Positions 28,848 to 36,104 of a stretch of 36,104 nt of DNA are shown here, piece by piece. The first letter of the stretch is position 1. Every line of letters begins with the position of its first letter. The stretch spans positions 1 to 36,104 of the forward strand of contig CAJXVJ010000008.1 in NCBI GenBank assembly GCA_913061105.1. The letters are read 5' to 3'. The notes under the pieces are model-generated. The model did not search any database. It was given only the letters and a program-made list of their open reading frames with translations, and was not told the origin of the DNA. Origin of the DNA: an uncultured Alcanivoracaceae bacterium. Lineage in GTDB: Bacteria > Pseudomonadota > Gammaproteobacteria > Xanthomonadales > Marinicellaceae. A program made the translations under genes and the position numbers.

Positions 28848-30361
28848 AAAAACTACTAATTCTACTGTTATGGGCCAATTTTGGATTGACGGAGACAAAC
28901 AAGAATCAAGTTGATTTAGAAAATATTTCAACAGATGGTTTAGATAAAGATGTAGCTAGTGTTTTTGCTGAAACCAAGGCGTTGATTATCAAATCTAGAT
29001 CTGAAAAGGATACACAGTTAGAACTGTTAGGTACAAAAAAATGGTGTTATTTATTGCACAATTTTAGTTTTTTGGAACAAGCAAAAAACTGTTATTTCTT
29101 AATAGGAATGGATGCAAAAAATGAAGCCACATGGCCCTATTTGTATGGCAAAGCAGCCCTAGAACAAGGAAATGTAGAGGATGCATTAAAAGGATTTTTA
29201 CAAACAATTAATAGAGATTCGAACTACCTGCCTGCTCACTATTATTTGATTCAATTGTCTATTGAAAATGGCGACTTACTTCAGGCCTTTAAACTAAACG
29301 GAAATGTCCCAGCTAATTTAAAATTAACCGCTAAGATGTTGGATATTAGTGGGGACTTATATACACAAGTAGAAAATTATCATGTGGCCAATGGTTTTTA
29401 CAAGCAAGCACTAAGTTTGGCACCGCAATCAAATAGGATTAATTATAAAATTGCACAAAACTATCAAAGACTTGAACAATCAGAAATGGCAGAAAAATAT
29501 TTTGGAATTTCAGGCCAGTTTGGTATTTCTCTAATTGATCCTTATTATCAACAGGTAAAAGACACGACAGTCGGAGAAGTACCTTATTTAATTCAAGCCA
29601 AAAAAGCACTGTCCAATAATGATTATAAGCAAGCCATAAGTTTATATACAAAAGCAATAGAATTTAATCCAAAAAGTAAAAGCGCCCGAACAAATATAGC
29701 AGTGGCTTTTTTTCAAGATGGACAAATAGAAAAATCACAAAATTTATTTGAAACGCTTATAGCAGAGTATCCAGATAATCTTAAATTAATTTATAATCTC
29801 GCAACAATTGCTCAATCTAAAAATAATAGTAATCTTGCTATCGAATATTTTGAGAGGTACAGAAAAATTAACATTCAAGACAAATTTGTTAACAGAGAAT
29901 TAGCTGAACTTTATTATCAAAATAAATCATACGACAATGTGATTGAGATTGGAAGTGAAGCACTGTTGGCAGATGATGAAAAAATGCAACTGCTTAAAGC
30001 AAAATCATTTGTGCACACTGAGAAATATTCAAAAGCAGTAGAATTGTTAACTCAAATTAATAAGCACAAACCTAATAATAATGAAGTACTTTTACTATTA
30101 GCAAAATTGTTTTCACAAGTACCTGATATGGACATTAGAAATTCGGAATTGTCATTAATGTATGCAAAACAGGCTTTTGAAAATAATGTCAATCTACTCA
30201 GTTACTGGCAATTAATAATGGCATTGGATGAATCCAATAAATGTGATGAATTAGATAATACAATTTCAGAATTTTCACAATCGGTTAATCTTAATAAAAA
30301 GCAAATTAAATCAAAATTATCAATCCAACGTGGAAATGAACTCAGGTGTAAATTTGATTAA
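28844..30361 (+). CDS. Tetratricopeptide repeat protein with N-terminal signal
   Basis: 505 aa; SNNDYKQAISLYTKAIEFNPKSKSARTNIAVAFFQDGQIEKSQNLFETLIAEYPDNLKLIYNLA; 4-nt overlap with the CRTAC1-like gene. Confidence 0.82.
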   Translation: MKKLLILLLWANFGLTETNKNQVDLENISTDGLDKDVASVFAETKALIIKSRSEKDTQLELLGTKKWCYLLHNFSFLEQAKNCYFLIGMDAKNEATWPYLYGKAALEQGNVEDALKGFLQTINRDSNYLPAHYYLIQLSIENGDLLQAFKLNGNVPANLKLTAKMLDISGDLYTQVENYHVANGFYKQALSLAPQSNRINYKIAQNYQRLEQSEMAEKYFGISGQFGISLIDPYYQQVKDTTVGEVPYLIQAKKALSNNDYKQAISLYTKAIEFNPKSKSARTNIAVAFFQDGQIEKSQNLFETLIAEYPDNLKLIYNLATIAQSKNNSNLAIEYFERYRKINIQDKFVNRELAELYYQNKSYDNVIEIGSEALLADDEKMQLLKAKSFVHTEKYSKAVELLTQINKHKPNNNEVLLLLAKLFSQVPDMDIRNSELSLMYAKQAFENNVNLLSYWQLIMALDESNKCDELDNTISEFSQSVNLNKKQIKSKLSIQRGNELRCKFD

Positions 30362-31319
30362 TCATAAACTCTCAGTTGCACCTATGCTTGATTGGACTGA
30401 TAAGCATTGCCGTTATTTGCACCGATTAATATCAAAGGATGTATTGCTGTATTCTGAAATGATAACCACTCCGGCAATTCTACAAGGAGACAAACAAAAG
30501 TATATTGGATTTAATTCTCAAGAACATCCTGTGGTATTACAATTGGGTGGTTCTGACCCTGGCGATTTAGCAAAGAGCTGCATTATTGCTCAAGAATTTG
30601 GTTATGATGAAGTCAATTTAAATGTAGGCTGTCCAAGTGATCGTGTTCAAAAAGGCAGGTTCGGGGCTTGTTTAATGAATGAACCTGAATTGGTTGTTAA
30701 TTGTATAAAATCAATGTTGCAATCTGTTGACATACCTATAACAGTCAAATGCAGAATTGGCGTTGATGACAATACCAGTTATGAAAATCTTCTGGCTTTT
30801 ATTCAACATCTGGATCAAGCGGGTTTACAAACCGTTATAATTCATGCTCGCATTGCAATTCTTAAAGGCTTAAGCCCGAAACAAAACCGAACGGTACCAC
30901 CTTTGAATTATGATTTTGTTTATCGTATCAAAAAAACATTGCCCCATTTGAATATTGTTATTAATGGTGGAATTGAGACTGTAGAACAAGCGCAAAAGCA
31001 TTTAAAATATGTTGATGGAGTTATGTTGGGCAGAGCCATATGGAATAATCCATGGTTACTTAATGATTTAGGGGAAACATTATTTGATACCCATACACAA
31101 ACCACCAGGGATGATGTCCTAAAGCACTATCAAAATTATTGTCAGCAACAATTAGATGATGGGGTGAAACTGCATTGGTTATTGCCACCTATTCTTAACT
31201 TGTTCCATGGAATATCCGGTAATAAAAAATGGAAAAATTACTTAGTCACTCAGGCCCCATTAAGAAAAAATGATCTGTCAGTTTTTGATGAAGCCAGAGA
31301 ATTTGTGACGTTGAATTGA
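30330..31319 (+). CDS. dusA: tRNA-dihydrouridine synthase DusA (alternative ATG at 30342)
   Basis: LSVAPMLDWTDKHCRYLHRLIS, VVLQLGGSDP, YDEVNLNVGCPSDRVQKGRFGACLM, VIIHARIAILKGLSPKQNRTVPPL. Confidence 0.93.
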   Translation: MEMNSGVNLINHKLSVAPMLDWTDKHCRYLHRLISKDVLLYSEMITTPAILQGDKQKYIGFNSQEHPVVLQLGGSDPGDLAKSCIIAQEFGYDEVNLNVGCPSDRVQKGRFGACLMNEPELVVNCIKSMLQSVDIPITVKCRIGVDDNTSYENLLAFIQHLDQAGLQTVIIHARIAILKGLSPKQNRTVPPLNYDFVYRIKKTLPHLNIVINGGIETVEQAQKHLKYVDGVMLGRAIWNNPWLLNDLGETLFDTHTQTTRDDVLKHYQNYCQQQLDDGVKLHWLLPPILNLFHGISGNKKWKNYLVTQAPLRKNDLSVFDEAREFVTLN

Positions 31320-31351
31320 TATCAATGCTATTGGTGTTTAATTTAAACTTA

Positions 31352-32926
31352 TTATTTAGTGCCTAACAGTTTATGAAATAAAGCAATGTGTTTTAATGCC
31401 CAATAATCCCAGTTATATTGCTCTATTGTATGTGAAACTCGCTGTTTTCGTTCGATATATTCATTTTTAAGATTTCGGATAATTGATTTTAATGAATCAA
31501 TATCGTTCCATTTGTATTCTATATGGGGAAAATCTGGAATTACCCCAATTGCAGGTGCAATTGACATAGTTCCACAAGCCAATGCCTCCATAAAAGGGAC
31601 AGGCCCACCCTCATATAATGCCGGTACAAGTAGGTAATCAACAGATCGATAAAAGTCAGCCATAGAATCAAAATTCCATGTTGGAACGCCCCATGAGTCT
31701 GAAGTAGAAACAATTTGCATGTTTTTCATTAGTTCATTGTCTGCTAATAAGGACTGAACCAAGTTTTCTCCTTTTCTGCCTCCATCATAAATTCTTCCCA
31801 CAAGACCTATGGTTAGTTTTGGTTTAAAACTGGCATCAGCTCCTGTAGGAATCACAGTAATTTTATCTTCAGGAATATTGAATGCCTTAACTGAGGACTT
31901 TGTGTGATTTGAAATGGCGACGCAATGGTCAACTTCATGGGCAGATGATTCCCACTTGTCATTGAGTTTATCTGGATCATAGTGGGTGAAATTTGCGACA
32001 ACAATTCCATTTGCCGGTTTTTTATTAAAGTATCCGTAGTTGATGTAGTAATGGATATTGGCATCAGGATAATCGGCATTTATAACAGTGTTAGGTAATT
32101 TTTTTGCAATCTCTCGTGCCATTCTGTGCATGATCCAACCAGGTTTTTCTGTAATAATTCTTAATTTAATTTGCTGGTTTCTGTTGATAAATTTTGGAGA
32201 CTCAAATGATTTCGTGGATTTTTTAAGTAACATTAAATCACTTTCAGGTGTTAGACGTTGATCATATAATCTTCTGGTGACATTTTCATAATGAATGGCT
32301 GTTGCGTTAGCTACATAGAGAATGTCCTTATCAAAGAAATTTTTGTATTCTAAACATAATATGATATCTTGTGCAGCAACATCACATCGTTCATCAAATT
32401 GAATCTGTAAAAATTCATCTTTTTCAAGCATTAAAAAAGCGCCTGTAATGGCAGGAACAACTAAATTATTTGACACCCTTGGGTCTTGATAGTGAATTTG
32501 GTTCTTGTACCTGTGATATGGCATGTTTTTGTCATCAAAAAATACACCAGCATGCTGGATATTGTTATTTTTAAATCTTAAATTAGCGCCAACAATCCCA
32601 ACATTTGAATTAGTAATTTGATGATAGGCATTAGACAGGCATGCTTGATCTAAAATAATATCGTCATTCAGAAATAAAACAAACTGACCGTTTGCTTTTG
32701 ATGCCAGTAAATTGTTATTTTTAGAAAAGTGATAGGGTTTTTCTTCAACAATTGAAATCTCAAATGAATAATTAGCTGGGTTTATCATGTGTTGATTGTT
32801 GCCATTCCATGAGCAATGAAATTCAATTTCGAATCCTTTTGTATCAGATTTTTCGATACTATCTAATAAATTCGTGAGATTGTCATTGTTTTGACTAATA
32901 GTTAAAATTGAGATTTTATTGGTCAT
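31352..32926 (-). CDS. Two-domain glycosyltransferase (GT2-like N-terminus + GT4-like C-terminus)
   Basis: ISILTISQNNDNLTNLLDSI...GQFVLFLNDDIILD (GT2) followed by LTIGLVGRIYDGGRKGENLVQSLL...LLVPALYEGGPVPFMEALACGTMSIA (GT4). Confidence 0.8.
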   Translation of the reverse strand: MTNKISILTISQNNDNLTNLLDSIEKSDTKGFEIEFHCSWNGNNQHMINPANYSFEISIVEEKPYHFSKNNNLLASKANGQFVLFLNDDIILDQACLSNAYHQITNSNVGIVGANLRFKNNNIQHAGVFFDDKNMPYHRYKNQIHYQDPRVSNNLVVPAITGAFLMLEKDEFLQIQFDERCDVAAQDIILCLEYKNFFDKDILYVANATAIHYENVTRRLYDQRLTPESDLMLLKKSTKSFESPKFINRNQQIKLRIITEKPGWIMHRMAREIAKKLPNTVINADYPDANIHYYINYGYFNKKPANGIVVANFTHYDPDKLNDKWESSAHEVDHCVAISNHTKSSVKAFNIPEDKITVIPTGADASFKPKLTIGLVGRIYDGGRKGENLVQSLLADNELMKNMQIVSTSDSWGVPTWNFDSMADFYRSVDYLLVPALYEGGPVPFMEALACGTMSIAPAIGVIPDFPHIEYKWNDIDSLKSIIRNLKNEYIERKQRVSHTIEQYNWDYWALKHIALFHKLLGTK

Positions 32927-35900
32927 TGTTTTTCCTGTGGGACTAGGTTGTCAATTACATTGTAATAATTTATCAGCATTTGATCATAAGTTTGCATGTT
33001 TTTAAATAACTTTTTTGAACCTTTTGAGAAGGACCGCCGTGTTTGATCATTGTTGACTAATTCAAGTAACAATGTTTCTAATTGTTGAATGTCTTCTTCA
33101 TCGTAATAAAAAGCATTATAATTTTCAATACATTGTTCTATTATACCAAAACAAGGTGTTGTGACTATTGGCAGTGAGAAATACATGGCTTCGAGAATAA
33201 CCCTAGGAAAGCTTTCTATTCTTGATGTAAATACAAACACGTCAGCCATAGAATAAAAATCATAGGTTTTTGTATTCACCAATTTATCAGTTTCAGGAAT
33301 TAAAATAATTTTATCTCTGATCTCTTTAGAATAACCTTCAACTGTTTTTTTCACGAAATTTGAGTATTCATCCGTTTTATTAAGCGGATTTGAACCCATA
33401 CCAACTATGATGGCTTTTGTGGGGTTTTTAGCCTGTGACAATATATTTGGCAATGCTTTAACAAAATCTAATTGACCTTTTCTGGAAGAAACTGTTCCTA
33501 AAGACAATAACACAACTTCATCTTCTTTAATGCCAAATGTTTTTCTAATTTCGTAGCGACTGTTAATTGAGTCTTGGTTTAACAGCGAAGTATTTAATGA
33601 ATTATGAATAACTTTAAATGCATTGTTTTTATCCATAAAACTCCAGATTTTTCGAGTAGCATCCGCAACAAATATCACTTGAGTGGCAATTGTAAAAGTT
33701 AATTGGGCAATTGTATTCAACGGAGATGATAAATAATCGAAGTAAGATCTTGGTGGTTCACTTTCTCTTGGTATCCAGATACTCGAAATATTGGCCATTT
33801 TTGCAGCATGAACCATGCTAAAAGTTTGCAATGTATTTGCAATTAATACTTGGCAGTTTAGTGTTTTTAATTTCTGTGAAAAAATTTCAACCTGAGTACT
33901 CCATTCGTCAGCATCATCTTGTAATTTATGAAGAGAATTATCGATAATGACTTGAATGCCATGTTCTTTATATTTTGTACTAAGCGGCCCATCTGCTGGT
34001 GATTGAACAATGGGAGTTATTCCATATAAACGCTTTAAGCCAATGGCCAATTCAAATAGGCTATTTTGAGCCCCTTGTGAACGCATATTATGGCTACAAA
34101 ACAACACTATATTTGAGGTGTTATCATGCTCGCATATCCATGGGCTAGTTTCACAAAAATCAAAGGATCTAATCAATTGAAAACTGTGATCATATTTGGC
34201 ATACAAACTAAATTTGTGGATATTACCATCTAAGTACTTAGTTGGTACATTGATTTGAAACCCGCTTAAACATTGAATATTATGAGATCTATTAACATCT
34301 TCTCTGAGTATTGTGTTTTTAACACTGATTCCTTCTTTATCATTGATAACGAGCAAAAGTTCAACTACTGAGTGTTGACTGGTGCTTTCAATACTAAAAA
34401 TCCAACCACTAATTCCAGCAGCACTAATATACTCTACATTGGATTTAAACTTCTTCTGAGGTTTGACAATTTTTATATCATTAAGATTAATAGTCTTAGC
34501 GGACTTTGAAACTATAGAAATATCTTTAGATGTTTCCATTAGTTTATTAAATAGAAAATCCTGTTCCAATGATTTAGGTATTGATAGTGGTACATCTTCA
34601 AATGGATAGTCATTTTTATCAAAGACACACATGATTTCATAAGGTTGAATTTTTTGAATTAACTCTTTGTTAAAAATCACTCCTTGACATAATAACACGT
34701 AGGAATAGGATTGCATTAATCTATTTAAATCGTAGGATTCTTGATTTTCAGTAAAAATAATGAGCTTTCTATCACTTAATGCGTGGTTGACATATTTACT
34801 TATTGAAAATTGGTCTGTATTTAAATAAATAAATTCTTCAATATGATGAGGTATATCCTGAGACAAATTATTCAATTTTAAATTATATTGATTGAATCCG
34901 TTTACCCCTTGTTTTAAAATAATTGATTCAATGCCACGAACCTCCAACCATTTAATCATCTTACTAGAGGATTTTGAGGGTTTGCTATTATCAATTATAT
35001 CTGATTTATTTATTGATACATCATCCTCAAGAATATTGACGGGCGAATATGTAATGTTGTCAATGACATTGGGTAGTTCGAATTCTAATAATGTATCTAT
35101 ATCATTGTTCTGAAACAAATCAAAAGAATTATGCAACCTGCTTAAAAACCCATTAAATCTAGATTCCTTTTCTTTCTGAGATCTGCTTAATCTTTTATCA
35201 ATATATGTATCATTATTATTAAAGATACGTGCGCCAGCTTGAACTTCAAGGTAGCCAAACAAAATAAAATGTTCTAGTGCGTTAATAAACTGTCCATCTA
35301 AAATGGCTTGGTTTACGTCATCGTTGTTTTCTAAGTATTCTGATGAATTAAATGATTCAATCACTTTCCAAGGGATTTCATTAAATTTACTTTCAAGAGA
35401 ATCAATTTTGGCATTCAAGATATTTAACCGTTCAAATATATTTTTTATTCTTAATGGGTTTAAGTAACTAATAGGGTTAGATTTAATCTTAAGAATTCTG
35501 TCATTTAGCGAGACTCTTTCAGTGACTTTACTGCCAATGTGTAATGTGTATAAGGTATGAAATTGTTTTATGTTATTGGCAGCATTGTCTTTATAATTTA
35601 TGTGTTTTTCATGACTGTTTTTACAAGAATTAATGAAATCTGTCATTGACGATGTAATGTTTGACTTTGCTTGTATTAGGTTTTGTTGAATATTAATTTG
35701 GTTTTGCTTGAGATCAGAGATATAGGCTTGGTTTCTGGTTAACGAATTACGTAATGTACTGATTTGTTCATTTTTATCGGTATTTGTTTTTTCTAAGTTT
35801 GATATTTTTTTTTGGCCATCTGTAATCAAAATTTTTGCTTTGTTTTTTATAGATGTAATCTTATTCATTAAAAGATTGTTATTTTTATGAATAAGATTAA

Positions 35901-36082
35901 GTTTAGTATGTTGCAGTGCTTTGTGGTCTATTAATTTTTTATTATTATTGCGAACTTTACTTATGATGGCGAATGAATTTTCAATTTTTTTATCTTGGTT
36001 TTGTAATAATTCATTCAGTTTTTTTGACTTCTCTTGTTCAGATGATAATTGGAGTTTAATTAATTTGATTTCCTTGTTATTC
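32923..36082 (-). CDS. Large multidomain glycosyltransferase, 5' truncated (coiled coil + ALEHF-type helical motif + GWA-like beta domain + GT4); ORF N-terminus MCIRDR is adapter-derived
   Basis: C-terminal VLLSLGTVSSRKGQLDFVKALPNIL...VFVFTSRIESFPRVILEAMYFSLPIVTTPCFG (GT4); middle SEYLENNDDVNQAILDGQFINALEHFILFGYLE and ISGWIFSIESTSQHSVVELLLVIND. Confidence 0.8.
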
Positions 36083-36104
36083 CTGTCTCTTATACACATC
36101 TCCG
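36083..36104 (-). other. Illumina Nextera i7-side adapter (Tn5 mosaic end + CCG); not biological
   Basis: ctgtctcttatacacatct + ccg is the start of the Nextera Read-2 adapter complement (CTGTCTCTTATACACATCTCCGAGCCC...). Confidence 0.99.

Overview
36.1-kb, AT-rich, gammaproteobacterial-looking contig with untrimmed Nextera/Tn5 adapter at both ends, so the biological sequence is about 49-36082. Left part: a 5'-truncated Glu/Leu/Phe/Val dehydrogenase, a MarR-GNAT gene pair, ada, and a sulfur-assimilation cluster (cysG, cysB, cysH-cysI-cysJ, metJ). Middle: a phosphatase-like protein, an alpha/beta hydrolase, DUF1697, and a YebC/YeeN-family protein. Right part: a surface-glycan-type set (DegT aminotransferase, glycosyltransferase, methyltransferase, sulfotransferase-like, WbqC), a tail-fibre-like secreted protein, a 2011-aa 15-repeat DUF11/DUF7933-like surface protein, an FG-GAP/CRTAC1-like + TPR pair overlapping dusA, and two large multidomain glycosyltransferases, one truncated at the contig end. 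Best leads: (i) perfect consensus MetJ operators (AGACGTCT inside TATAGACGTCTATA) between cysG/cysB and between metJ/cysJ, suggesting direct MetJ control of sulfate reduction; (ii) a ~207-bp MITE-like long inverted repeat with flanking TATTA/TA duplication that supplies the stop codon of the GNAT gene; (iii) a MarR promoter with a 12-bp palindrome inside the -35/-10 spacer; (iv) the DUF11 giant with a C-terminal variant (VPLFDNW) of an IPTL-CTERM-like sorting signal, next to the CRTAC1-TPR pair. No CRISPR array, rRNA, tRNA or transposase gene was recognised by eye.
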